The translations under genes were made by a program, and so were the position numbers. The notes beneath the pieces are model-generated. The model saw only the letters and a list, made by a program, of their open reading frames with translations, did no database searches and was not told where the DNA came from. From CAILZL01 sp035548495 (GTDB lineage: Bacteria > Pseudomonadota > Gammaproteobacteria > Steroidobacterales > Steroidobacteraceae), in contig DASZSV010000041.1 of the NCBI GenBank assembly GCA_035548495.1, forward strand, positions 38,984-102,983: a stretch of DNA of 64,000 nucleotides. Reading direction: 5' to 3'. Numbering within the stretch: the stretch's first letter is position 1; each line of letters opens with the position of its first letter. Shown piece after piece: positions 1 through 8,639 of the stretch.

Positions 1-230
1 TCAAGCAACGCACCGCTGAGATTGCGTTCGCGCGCAGCACTCATATCCCTTGCATTGGCCGCGAGAATGACTTCGGCCTGTTCACGCAGCGCCGTTGCCA
101 TGGCCTGCAGCGCAGCATTCTTTTGCGCTGTACTTGCCTGTGCAAGCGCGCGTGCAGCATCCACTGCTGCACGGCCGATGGGTTCCATGATGGAACCGAT
201 TTCAGCAACGGACGTGGCGGATGCAGACAT
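1..230 (-). CDS. proA: Glutamate-5-semialdehyde dehydrogenase (gamma-glutamyl phosphate reductase), 5' part only
   Basis: This is the first 76 codons of a gene that runs off the left edge of the window. The reading frame opens MSASATSVAEIGSIMEPIGR and continues with an Ala-rich helix and ILAANARDMSAARE, the N-terminal pattern of ProA (helix of the substrate domain, then the AN-x-D motif). ProA reduces gamma-glutamyl phosphate to glutamate-5-semialdehyde with NADPH, the second step of proline synthesis in the cytoplasm. It lies 99 bases downstream of proB on the same strand, the usual proBA order. The catalytic Cys region is outside the window, so integrity cannot be judged. The identification rests on the N-terminus plus the proB neighbour. 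Confidence 0.85.
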   Translation of the reverse strand, partial: MSASATSVAEIGSIMEPIGRAAVDAARALAQASTAQKNAALQAMATALREQAEVILAANARDMSAARERNLSGALL

Positions 231-329
231 AACATTCACTCGTGAATGACACAGGCTGCCATTGTAGACAGATGGCGGCAGAAAACTACAGCCTGAAAAT
301 GAAAGTTGCTTGATCTTGGCGGACACGCC

Positions 330-1484
330 TCAAGCAGAGCGTGTAATCACCAGATCATCGCGGTGAATCATTTCATCGCGGCCACGATAGCCGAGCAATG
401 CCTCGATCTCTGTTGATTGCCGGCCGCAAATCAGCTCTGCATCCTCACTTGAATAGGCGCACAGGCCACGCGCCACTTCGGCGCCATCAATGCTCCGCAC
501 CACCACGGCATCACCGCGCTCAAAGCGGCCAGTCACTTTACTCACTCCCGCAGGCAACAAACTCTTGCCGCGCATCAATGCACCCAATGCACCGGCGTCG
601 ATATGCAACTCACCGGCGGGCTTCAATGAACCTGCAATCCATTGCTTGCGCACCGTCGCCGGATTTTGATCCGGATAAAACCAGGTGCAACGCGCGCCCT
701 GTTCCAGGCGCCGCAGCGGATGCAATTCCTTGCCCAGTGAAACGCTCATGTGACATCCCGCCGCCACTGCAATCTTGGCGGCAGCGATTTTGGTCGCCAT
801 GCCACCGGAACCAACATCGGACGAAACACCGCCCGCCATGGCTTCAATCCCGGCGGTGATGCCATGCACTTCAGGAATGAATTGCGCATTGTCATCTCTG
901 GTGGGATCGGCGGTGTACAGGCCATCCACGTCGGACAATAACACCAGACAATCGGCGCCAATCATCTGCGCAACACGTGCAGCCAGGCGATCATTGTCGC
1001 CGTAACGGATTTCGGCCGTGGCCACCGTATCGTTTTCATTGATCACCGGGATCGAACCCAGTTTCAGCAAGGTGTTGAGTGTGCTGCGTGCATTGAGATA
1101 GCGGCGGCGTTCCTCGGTATCGCCGAACGTCAGCAGAATCTGCGCCACCGTCAGTTGCTGTGGCTCGAGCACTTCTTTCCACGCGTGCGCAAGCACAATC
1201 TGGCCCACAGCCGCAGCAGCCTGACTTTCTTCGAGTTTGAGTTTGCCTGCCGGCAATCCAAGCTGGCGCCGGCCCAATGCAATGGCGCCGGATGACACCA
1301 GTAACACTTCCTGATTGCGGTCACGCAATGCCTTGATGTCCGTCGCAAGTGTTTGCAGCCAGCCTTGATGGACCTGACCGGTGGCGCGCTCCACCAGCAA
1401 CGATGAACCCACTTTCACAACAATGCGGCGCGCCGCCCGCAACGGGGAATGAGACAGGGTGTGGGATGATGTTGGCTCGCTCAT
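330..1484 (-). CDS. proB: Glutamate 5-kinase
   Basis: ATP-dependent phosphorylation of glutamate, the first and normally proline-inhibited step of proline synthesis. The 384-residue product has an amino-acid kinase domain (RRIVVKVGSSLL near the N-terminus, LVSSGAIALG, NENDTVATAEIRYGDND, LLSDVDGLYTADP, GSGGMATKIAAAKIA) followed by a C-terminal PUA domain (about residues 280-375, with FERGDAVVV). The length is that of the PUA-containing family. I place the start at the ATG at 1484 (MSEPTSS). The frame stays open to 1547, but the extra 21 residues precede the usual N-terminus and have no better ribosome site. Transcription continues into proA. The divergent chemoreceptor promoter lies about 200 bases upstream. 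Confidence 0.95.
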   Translation of the reverse strand: MSEPTSSHTLSHSPLRAARRIVVKVGSSLLVERATGQVHQGWLQTLATDIKALRDRNQEVLLVSSGAIALGRRQLGLPAGKLKLEESQAAAAVGQIVLAHAWKEVLEPQQLTVAQILLTFGDTEERRRYLNARSTLNTLLKLGSIPVINENDTVATAEIRYGDNDRLAARVAQMIGADCLVLLSDVDGLYTADPTRDDNAQFIPEVHGITAGIEAMAGGVSSDVGSGGMATKIAAAKIAVAAGCHMSVSLGKELHPLRRLEQGARCTWFYPDQNPATVRKQWIAGSLKPAGELHIDAGALGALMRGKSLLPAGVSKVTGRFERGDAVVVRSIDGAEVARGLCAYSSEDAELICGRQSTEIEALLGYRGRDEMIHRDDLVITRSA

Positions 1485-1698
1485 GATCACAGCTGATTTG
1501 CAAATTGTCCGCATGTTAGCAGAGCACCTGAGGGGAAACATGACCACGCAGTGGCGCCCGTCGTTTCCGCTGGCGTTTTGATTTACCGGCGTTGTCTGAA
1601 TGAGCTGATATTTTTAAAGGCTGCACTGCATCACATTCAGGACGAAACCGGCAATACTTTGCCGCGCTACTCAGGTACCCAAAACAGTACGGGGAAAC

Positions 1699-1725
1699 TC
1701 AAGTTTGCGATACCGCTACCGACAT
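1699..1725 (+). promoter_or_regulatory. Sigma-28 (FliA) type promoter for the chemoreceptor gene
   Basis: TCAAGTTT (1699-1706), an 11-base spacer, then ACCGACAT (1718-1725), compared with the TAAAGTTT-N11-GCCGATAA flagellar consensus. The predicted transcript starts near 1732, which leaves a leader of about 55 bases before the ATG at 1788. This argues against the open frame that begins at 1551. Confidence 0.6.
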
Positions 1726-1787
1726 GGAGAAAGGTATCCACCGGCGATCCGGGATTCATTTTTAATCCAGAAGACCATTCAGCAGAC

Positions 1788-3416
1788 ATGTTTGCCCGAT
1801 TTACCCATCGTCAATATGCCGGTATCGCCATCGCCGCGTTGTTGCTGGCTGCATTGTGTGACGCCGAATGGCTGATCAAGCTGCTGGGTGCATTCTTGTT
1901 TGGCGCGTTGCTTGCCGTTGCCGCTGCCGTTGCTGCGCGGCTGACCAAACGCGCGAATGCCTCCGGCCACTATGTTGCCAACCGCGCGGCGGAAGAAATT
2001 GATCACATCATGATTGGCGGTGCGGAAACCTCTTTCTTTCTCGACTCACTGAAGAAAAAAATCTCCACGGACTTGCAGATTGCCAACGAAATCTCCGGCA
2101 GCACCAGCGCCATCGCCGAGACGGTGACCAGTATCGCGAGCAAGGCGGATCGCGCTTCCAGTGCATCCAGTTCGGTGTTCAAGGAAAGCACCCGCGGCCG
2201 TCAGGAAATTTCCAGCAGCGTTGCCACCATTCGTGATGCACGCCGCCATGCGGTGGCTGCATCGGAAAAGATGACAGCGTTGCAGCAGAAATCCAAGAAA
2301 ATCCAGGTGATCGCCGATGTGATCAACGAGATCGCCACACGAACCAATCTGGTAGCGTTGAATGCCGCCGTGGAAGCAGCGCGCGCTGGTGAATCGGGCC
2401 GCGGTTTTACCGTGGTTGCACAGGAAGTGCGGCACCTTGCCCAACGCACCAAGGAAGCCACTATTGAAATTGCCAGCATGCTGCGTGAGATCAATGATGA
2501 GGCCGATCTCTCCGCGCGCAGCATGCATACACTTGCGGAACAAGTCACCGCTGCGACTACGCCCGTGGAACATGCGGTGAACCTGATGGATCAGATTCGC
2601 ACGCTTGCTGAAGAATCCGACTCACAGGTGCAATCCATTGCAACACTGGCCCGCACCCATGCGAAGACCGCCTCGCAAATTTCCGATTCGGTGAAAACCA
2701 TGGTGGATGGCATTGAGCGCAGCGCCAAGGACGTACCGCTGGCATCCGAAGCCGTATTCAAGCTGGCGGAAAAAGCCGAGAGTGTGTTTGCCATTCTCAC
2801 GCCCTACTGCGATGAGAACCTGCATCAGATCATGCGCACGCTGGCGCAGGACGCCGCACAACGTATCGGTCACTTGTTCGAGCAGGCTGTCGCCGATGGC
2901 AGGATCAGCATGGATGATCTATTTGACCGTCAGCACCAACCGGTGCCCGGCACCAATCCGCCAAAGTACAAGACTCGCTTTGATGACTTTACCGACATGG
3001 TACTACCGGACATCCAGGAGCCCATCATTCAGGACCATGCCAATGTTGCCTACGCGGGCGCAGTTGACGATTGCGGTTACTTCCCCACACACAACCGGCG
3101 TTATTCAAAAGCGCTGACCGGCGACTACGAAACAGACCTTGCCAACAATCGCACCAAGCGCATTTTCAGCGATCGCACCGGTTCACGTTGCGGCGCCAAC
3201 CGTCAGTCCTTTCTGTTGCAAACCTACAAGCGCGATACCGGTGAAATCATGCACGATGTGTCCGCACCGATTTATGTACATGGACGGCACTGGGGCGGTT
3301 TCAGAATCGGCTATCGCACACCGGAAACAACGGCATCCATGATCAATCAGGATGCCATTGATGCAGGCAACGCGACGCATGACTCCGGTAACGATCCCCA
3401 GATCAAGGTCGCGTAA
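1788..3416 (+). CDS. Methyl-accepting chemotaxis protein with C-terminal cache-like sensor
   Basis: A chemoreceptor of 542 residues. Near the N-terminus are one or two hydrophobic segments (about residues 9-50), followed directly by the signalling coiled coil. The hairpin tip sequence, IATRTNLVALNAAVEAARAG and RGFTVVAQEVRHLAQRT, is what contacts CheA and CheW. No periplasmic sensor lies between the membrane segments. The last 150 residues (KYKTRFDDFTD, PTHNRRYSK, RIFSDRTG, QTYKRDTGEIMHDVSAPIY, WGGFRIGY) form the cache-like module seen at the C-terminus of some receptors, so it probably senses a cytoplasmic or membrane-linked signal. No CheR-tethering pentapeptide is seen at the end. The start at 1788 is chosen from the sigma-28 promoter at 1699-1725. 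It converges with the galactosidase gene, ending 22 bases from it. Confidence 0.88.
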   Translation: MFARFTHRQYAGIAIAALLLAALCDAEWLIKLLGAFLFGALLAVAAAVAARLTKRANASGHYVANRAAEEIDHIMIGGAETSFFLDSLKKKISTDLQIANEISGSTSAIAETVTSIASKADRASSASSSVFKESTRGRQEISSSVATIRDARRHAVAASEKMTALQQKSKKIQVIADVINEIATRTNLVALNAAVEAARAGESGRGFTVVAQEVRHLAQRTKEATIEIASMLREINDEADLSARSMHTLAEQVTAATTPVEHAVNLMDQIRTLAEESDSQVQSIATLARTHAKTASQISDSVKTMVDGIERSAKDVPLASEAVFKLAEKAESVFAILTPYCDENLHQIMRTLAQDAAQRIGHLFEQAVADGRISMDDLFDRQHQPVPGTNPPKYKTRFDDFTDMVLPDIQEPIIQDHANVAYAGAVDDCGYFPTHNRRYSKALTGDYETDLANNRTKRIFSDRTGSRCGANRQSFLLQTYKRDTGEIMHDVSAPIYVHGRHWGGFRIGYRTPETTASMINQDAIDAGNATHDSGNDPQIKVA

Positions 3417-3438
3417 TACAACAAATTCATCACTTGTT

Positions 3439-4671
3439 TCAGATTCCGGGCTTGAGCCGCAACACCACCACATCGTGGGATGGAATCACCTGTTTGAACT
3501 GCTTTGCAGTGCTTCCGGTAGCGTGTGTCCATAAATCCGTCCAGTCATATACCGCTTTGCTGAAATCCGCACGCAAACGATTCAGGTTATCTTCGAGCGG
3601 ATGCGCCAACCAGTCAAACACATAATGAACGGGATGGTCGCTGCGGTTCAGAAACAGAATGGCCCATTCATTATTCGCCAGTGGCTTGACATAGATTTCC
3701 ACCGGTGTGCCACCCATCATGCGCAGGGCTTCAACACCGGCAGGGTCCTGATCCAGCGCAATCACATCTTTGTTGGTCAATATCTTGAGTGTGGACGCGG
3801 GCATGTTGCGCAGGTCGTTGCCCGTTATCAATGGCGAGGCCATCATCGCCCACAAGCTGAAATGTGCACGGTCCTCACTTTCGGTCATGCCATTGCCCAC
3901 TTCCAGCATGTCCATGTCATTCCAGTGACCGGGACCGGCGTACTGGCGCAGGTCCTGCTGCTTGTCGAGGATGCGAACCACACCAAACGATGACCACGAG
4001 CCATGCCCCACATCGCAATCCCAGCAGGGATAGATATCCCCGGTGGTACGCCATGAATGGCCAATGGCAGGCGCCCATTCCCACGGTTTGTTGTTGCCCC
4101 ACTCGCAAATGCTGAACAGCATCGGACGTCCCGTGGCATCAATGGCATCACGCATGGTGGTGTAGGCACTTTCAGCATTCATGCCCTTGGTATCGCACCA
4201 GTCATACTTGATGTAATCAATGCCCCAGCCAGCATACACCAGCGCATCCTGGTATTCGTGACCGCGACTGCCGGGATAGCCGCCGCATGTCTTGTTTCCC
4301 GCGTCGGAATAAATGCCCAGCTTCAATCCCTTGGCATGCACATAATCGGCCAGCGCCTTCATACCCGATGGAAAACGTTTTGGATCGGGTTGTATGTTTC
4401 CGGATGCATCGCGCTGGCCCTGCCAGCAATCATCAATGTTCAGATACTCATAACCGGCATCTTTCAGACCACTGCTGGCCATCGCATCCGCGGTTTCCTT
4501 GATCAACTGCTCATTGATTTCGCACCCGAACTTGTTCCAGCTGTTCCAGCCCATTTGCGGCGCCTTGGAAAGATCAGCAGGCGTTTGTGCGCGGACTGCA
4601 GGCGCCATGGCCATCATCAAGACCATGCAAGCCGCAAGCGGTTGTACAACACCAATCATTTTTCTATTCAT
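3439..4671 (-). CDS. Secreted alpha-galactosidase, glycoside hydrolase family 27
   Basis: Hydrolyses terminal alpha-galactosyl residues such as those in raffinose-type sugars or galactomannan. The 410-residue product begins with a signal peptide (MNRKMIGVVQ, hydrophobic stretch, AVRAQ). GH27 hallmarks follow: PQMGWNSWNKFGCEI, YEYLNIDDCW, LGIYSDAG, the nucleophile Asp in YIKYDWCD and the acid/base Asp in WRTTGDI, then GHWNDMDMLEVGNG. The C-terminal part is the short beta-sandwich domain. The ATG at 4671 has a GGGGA ribosome site 6 bases away, and it is preferred over the frame-open ATG at 4698. No other sugar-uptake gene lies nearby, so it probably acts alone in the periplasm or outside the cell. 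Confidence 0.93.
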   Translation of the reverse strand: MNRKMIGVVQPLAACMVLMMAMAPAVRAQTPADLSKAPQMGWNSWNKFGCEINEQLIKETADAMASSGLKDAGYEYLNIDDCWQGQRDASGNIQPDPKRFPSGMKALADYVHAKGLKLGIYSDAGNKTCGGYPGSRGHEYQDALVYAGWGIDYIKYDWCDTKGMNAESAYTTMRDAIDATGRPMLFSICEWGNNKPWEWAPAIGHSWRTTGDIYPCWDCDVGHGSWSSFGVVRILDKQQDLRQYAGPGHWNDMDMLEVGNGMTESEDRAHFSLWAMMASPLITGNDLRNMPASTLKILTNKDVIALDQDPAGVEALRMMGGTPVEIYVKPLANNEWAILFLNRSDHPVHYVFDWLAHPLEDNLNRLRADFSKAVYDWTDLWTHATGSTAKQFKQVIPSHDVVVLRLKPGI

Positions 4672-4808
4672 CGAATTCCCCGGAAGACGCGCACGCACCG
4701 GCGCATGATTTGTAATATAAACAAATTATGGTTAGTAAAACACTCGTGCATTGCCTTTGCATGTCATTTGAATTAGCGTGACCGTCATTAAACATGGCTG
4801 GAGGCGTT

Positions 4809-6572
4809 ATGCCCGCCGATGGCAACGGGAATGACTCAGTTGTACTTCCCGCAAGCACTGCTGCTTCTGACACCGCAACCCGCTGGAGTGTAGCGCTTGC
4901 TGCGGCTGCGCTCGCCGGTTGTTCGGGCGGCGGCAGTGATTCCGGATCGGGCCTGAGTTCCAGCGCCAGTTCGTCGTCATCGACCACCAATACCGGCATT
5001 GATGATACGCAGGCAGCGCGGTTTCTGCTGCAGGCACAATTCAGTGCCAGCGACAGCGACATCACTGCCGTTAAATCACAGGGCTATGCCAACTGGCTGA
5101 ACAATCAGTTTGCACGGCCGCAGGGACAAACCGGCGTCGCGTGGCTGGACTCGCAGGGCTATAACGCCATCAAGTCCGATCAAAGTTATTTCTGGCCGCA
5201 ATTCGGCGACTTCATGATCTGGAACCAGTTACTCACTGCGCCGGATCAGTTGCGCAAGCGCATCGCGCTGGCGCTCTCGGAATGTTTCGTTGTTTCGCTC
5301 AGTCCCATCGATGGCTTCTGGCCTCCCTACATGATCGCCGCCTATTGGGATGTGTTGGTCAGCAATGCATTCGGCAATTTCCGCACCCTGCTGGAAAAAG
5401 TCACCTTGAATGCCGCAATGGGTTTTTTTCTGAACACCCGGGGAAATCTCAAGGAAGACGCCGCCACCGGCCGGGAACCAGATGAAAATTACGCACGCGA
5501 AGTCATGCAGTTGTTCACCATCGGGCTTTATGAGCTGAATCTGGACGGCACCAACAAGCTGAATGGCAACGGTGATCCCATTGAAACCTACAGCCAGTCG
5601 GACATCACCAATCTTGCCCATGTGTTCACGGGTTATGACTACGACTATTCACGTGTAACGTGGACGCCGGTGTCATGGGTGAACTATGCCATTCCGAGCA
5701 ACGAGTTTGCGCTTGATCCCATGGCGTTCAATGCGGCGAATCATTCGACTCTGGCCGTCACCTTTCTTGGCGCCACCATTCCCGCCAATACCAGCGGGCC
5801 CGATGCATTGCGCATGGCACTGGACACCTTGTTCAATCATCCCAATGCCGGTCCATTCTTTGCAAAGCAGATGATCCAGCGGCTGGTGACCAGCAATCCA
5901 TCACCTGCCTATGTGCAACGCGTGGCAACGGCATTCAACGACAACGGCGCCGGTGTGCGCGGCGATTTGAAGGCCGTATGGACCGCGATCCTCACCGACA
6001 GCGAAGCACGCGCAGCTCCCGATGCGGCAAATGCATTCTCCGGCAAGTTGCGCGAACCGATGTTGCGCCTGGTGCAATGGGCGCGCTTTGCTGAAGTGAC
6101 TTCAAGCAATGGCAAGTATGAAATTTATGATCTTTCGGCCGCTGACACCAATCTCGGTCAAAGTCCGTTGCGTTCGCCGTCGGTATTCAATTTCTTCAGG
6201 CCGGGTTACGTGCCACCCAATTCAGCGATAGGCAGCAATGGCCTGCGCGCACCGGAGTTCCAACTCGTCAACGAAACCACCATTGCGGGCTACGCCAATT
6301 TCATGCAGTGGATGACGCGCGGTGGTTACAACGATGTGCGGCCGACCTATTCATCATTGCTGCCACTGGCGCATGACCTGCCCACATTGCTCGCGCGGCT
6401 CAATCTGTATTTGACCGCCAACCAGTTGTCGGCATCCACCATTACCGGCATCCAGACTGCACTGGCGACACTGGGCGTCACTGCGTCCAGCAACACTGCG
6501 GACAAATCGTATCTGGTCTCCACTGCCTGCTATCTCATCCTGTGCAGTCCTGAATACCTGGTGCAGAAGTAA
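4809..6572 (+). CDS. DUF1800 family exported protein
   Basis: A 587-residue protein of the DUF1800 family, whose biochemical role is unknown. Visible features are the LLQAQFSAS opening, a Pro-rich middle segment with YAREVMQLFTIGLYELN, and the late FAKQMIQRLVTSNPSPAYVQRVATAFNDNG and LREPMLRLVQWARF blocks. The N-terminus has a weakly charged hydrophobic stretch ending LAGC followed by Gly/Ser-rich sequence, which suggests a lipoprotein. The n-region is unusually long for a signal peptide. The start is set at 4809 because GGAGG stands 4 bases before it. The ATG at 4794 has no ribosome site. Five bases downstream lies a DUF1501 gene, the standard partner of DUF1800, so the two form an operon. 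Confidence 0.85.
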   Translation: MPADGNGNDSVVLPASTAASDTATRWSVALAAAALAGCSGGGSDSGSGLSSSASSSSSTTNTGIDDTQAARFLLQAQFSASDSDITAVKSQGYANWLNNQFARPQGQTGVAWLDSQGYNAIKSDQSYFWPQFGDFMIWNQLLTAPDQLRKRIALALSECFVVSLSPIDGFWPPYMIAAYWDVLVSNAFGNFRTLLEKVTLNAAMGFFLNTRGNLKEDAATGREPDENYAREVMQLFTIGLYELNLDGTNKLNGNGDPIETYSQSDITNLAHVFTGYDYDYSRVTWTPVSWVNYAIPSNEFALDPMAFNAANHSTLAVTFLGATIPANTSGPDALRMALDTLFNHPNAGPFFAKQMIQRLVTSNPSPAYVQRVATAFNDNGAGVRGDLKAVWTAILTDSEARAAPDAANAFSGKLREPMLRLVQWARFAEVTSSNGKYEIYDLSAADTNLGQSPLRSPSVFNFFRPGYVPPNSAIGSNGLRAPEFQLVNETTIAGYANFMQWMTRGGYNDVRPTYSSLLPLAHDLPTLLARLNLYLTANQLSASTITGIQTALATLGVTASSNTADKSYLVSTACYLILCSPEYLVQK

Positions 6573-6577
6573 TCATC

Positions 6578-8005
6578 ATGTCCCACCTTCTACATAGCCA
6601 CTGGTCGCGACGAATGCTGCTGAAACGTGCGGCACAACTGGGCATGGCCGGTGTTGCGACTCCATTGTTGTTGAATCTTGCGGCGATGGGTGAAGCAGCT
6701 GCATTTGACGCCACCGATTACAAGGCGCTGGTATGTGTATTCCTGTATGGCGGCAGTGACTACGCCAACACCATCGTGCCGGTGGATCTCACCAACTATG
6801 ATTTGTACAGCGCCATCCGCGGTGGCGGCGCAGGCCGGACGCGCGGCGGCATTGCGTTTGGACACGACGAATTGACAGCGACTGCATTAACCCCGAAAAA
6901 CGGACAAGTTTTAACCGACAACATCGAGTATGCCCTTGCGCCACCGCTGGCGCCCCTCAAGACCTTGTTTGATGCAGGTAAACTGGCCATTCAATTGAAT
7001 GTGGGACCATTGATCGTTCCCACTTCGTTGTCGCAATATCAAGCCGCCTCCGTGCCGTTGCCGCCAAAGTTGTTCTCGCACAACGATCAGCAATCGGTAT
7101 GGCAATCCTCCGGTGCCGAAGGCGCCACCACCGGATGGGGTGGCCGCATGGGCGATCTCGCGCTGTCCAGTAACGGTACTCACTCGTTGTTGACCTGCAT
7201 CTCTGCCACAGGTAATGCCGTCTTTGTTGCAGGCCGCGATGCGTTGCAGTACCAGATCAGCACCAGTGGCGCCATCAAGATCAACGCCCTGGACATGCAA
7301 TCCTCTTCCGCTGAAGCACCGGCGGTGCGCACTGCACTGGGATCGATGATGACGCAAAGCAGCCAGCATGCCTTTGAAGACGAATACGCTGCGGTAACGC
7401 GACGCTCAATCGAACTGGAAGGCATTGTCAATAGCGCGCTGGCAGATGTGATGTCCATTACTGCCTTTGACACTGCAAGCACCACCAACCCGCTGGTCAG
7501 CCAGCTGAAAATTGTCGCGCGACTGATCGGCGCAAACCAGGTGCTCGGTGTCAAGCGCCAGGTGTTTGTCGTGTCGCTTGGCGGTTTTGATACGCATGAC
7601 AGCCTGATGGAAACCCATCCCGTCCTGTTGGGCAAAGTCGCAGAAGCATTGAGTGCGTTTTATCAGGCTACCGTTGAGCTGGGCGTTGACAACAAGGTCA
7701 CCGCGTTTACGGCCTCCGATTTCGGCCGCACTTTCACACCCAACAGCGATGGTTCTGATCATGGCTGGGGCAGTCATCACTTTGTGCTGGGTGGCGCAGT
7801 CAACGGCGGTCGCTACTATGGCGTGGCGCCTCACGTTTCGGTGCAAACCGATGATCAGGTGGGACAGGGGCGGCTGCTTCCCGGCACGTCAGTGGATCAA
7901 TTCGCCGCCACACTGGCGCACTGGTTTGGTGTCAGCGACAGTGAACTTGCGTCGGTGTTGCCCAACATCGGAAATTTTTCGAACATCAATCTGGGCTTTG
8001 TTTGA
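6578..8005 (+). CDS. DUF1501 family protein with Tat-type signal
   Basis: A 475-residue member of the DUF1501 family, which has a sulfatase/alkaline-phosphatase-like fold. The N-terminus SRRMLLKRAAQLGMAGVATPLLL carries a twin-arginine export motif, so it is probably folded in the cytoplasm and exported through Tat. Family blocks seen are VFLYGGSDYANTIVP, KLAIQLNVGPLIVPTS, LFSHNDQQSVWQSS, VVSLGGFDTHDSL, TASDFGRTF and SDHGWGSHHFVLGGAV. The His and Asp residues in these blocks resemble metal ligands of that fold. The gene follows the DUF1800 gene by 5 bases. The joint function of the pair is not established. I infer an exported two-component complex. Confidence 0.9.
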   Translation: MSHLLHSHWSRRMLLKRAAQLGMAGVATPLLLNLAAMGEAAAFDATDYKALVCVFLYGGSDYANTIVPVDLTNYDLYSAIRGGGAGRTRGGIAFGHDELTATALTPKNGQVLTDNIEYALAPPLAPLKTLFDAGKLAIQLNVGPLIVPTSLSQYQAASVPLPPKLFSHNDQQSVWQSSGAEGATTGWGGRMGDLALSSNGTHSLLTCISATGNAVFVAGRDALQYQISTSGAIKINALDMQSSSAEAPAVRTALGSMMTQSSQHAFEDEYAAVTRRSIELEGIVNSALADVMSITAFDTASTTNPLVSQLKIVARLIGANQVLGVKRQVFVVSLGGFDTHDSLMETHPVLLGKVAEALSAFYQATVELGVDNKVTAFTASDFGRTFTPNSDGSDHGWGSHHFVLGGAVNGGRYYGVAPHVSVQTDDQVGQGRLLPGTSVDQFAATLAHWFGVSDSELASVLPNIGNFSNINLGFV

Positions 8006-8133
8006 GCCACTCCGTAACTTTACTTACACTCCCGAACGCGATCCTTGCCGAATATTTGCAATCGCTGTTGAATGACGGATGACAACTGTTAATATTTGCG
8101 CTTCTTGCTGCATGATCACTTTGAGGTGTGCCC

Positions 8134-8475
8134 GTGGGTAGAGATTACGATCCGGTACCAGGACAGTGGTACGAAGATCTGGAAGACGAAGTGGTGTTCC
8201 AGGTTTTGTCCGTGGATCCGGATGAGGAATTGATCCAGATTCAATACGAGGATGGCGAGATCGAGGAATTCGATCTGGACACGTGGCATGAACTCGACCT
8301 TGACCAGGTGGACGAACCCGAAGGCTGGTCAGGATCAGAGGACGAAGAAGAGGAAGACGAGGACTGGGAGGAAGACGAAGAAGAAGAAGAAGAAGACGAA
8401 GATGACTGGGAAGACGACGAGGATGACGACTGGGATGAAGATGACGATGATGACTACGATGATCGCGATGCCTGA
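8134..8475 (+). CDS. Small acidic protein, DUF6763-like
   Basis: A 113-residue cytoplasmic protein of unknown function. The first 70 residues (VPGQWYEDLEDEVVFQVLSV, IQIQYEDGEIEEFDLDTWHEL, EGWSGSEDE) match what I know of the DUF6763 family of gammaproteobacteria. The last 45 residues are almost entirely Asp and Glu, coded by a GAA/GAC/GAT-rich stretch (8334-8460) that looks like an expanded low-complexity tail. Two GTG codons compete as start. GAGG at 8123-8126 is 7 bases from the GTG at 8134 but only 1 base from the GTG at 8128, so 8134 is preferred. A strong terminator follows at 8519. Confidence 0.75.
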   Translation: MGRDYDPVPGQWYEDLEDEVVFQVLSVDPDEELIQIQYEDGEIEEFDLDTWHELDLDQVDEPEGWSGSEDEEEEDEDWEEDEEEEEEDEDDWEDDEDDDWDEDDDDDYDDRDA

Positions 8476-8518
8476 TCGCTGATCCATCGTCTTCGATTGT
8501 CCGCTAACCGCATTCATG

Positions 8519-8550
8519 ACGCCGGCCTGCATGGGCCGGCGTTTCGCTTT
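8519..8550 (+). terminator. Rho-independent terminator after the DUF6763 gene
   Basis: A perfect 9-bp stem, ACGCCGGCC/GGCCGGCGT (8519-8527 with 8534-8542), around a 6-base loop, followed by a T-rich tail (TTCGCTTT). Confidence 0.85.
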
Positions 8551-8639
8551 ATGACCCGAATTTAAGACTTGAATCGCAGGCGATCGCCCGCATACTGCCC
8601 GTGCCACCGGGCATATCCCGACTTACGGTGTTATCACTC

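Noticed and set aside
1551..1787. 79 extra N-terminal codons in the chemoreceptor frame
   Set aside because: A sigma-28 promoter at 1699-1725 lies inside this stretch, and the membrane segment begins only after the ATG at 1788.
4057..4776. 239-codon plus-strand frame over the galactosidase gene
   Set aside because: Antisense to a complete GH27 gene with intact catalytic residues.
8375..8400. GAA repeat as a simple-sequence phase-variation tract
   Set aside because: The repeat is a multiple of three within an acidic tail, so slippage would change tail length but not switch the frame.
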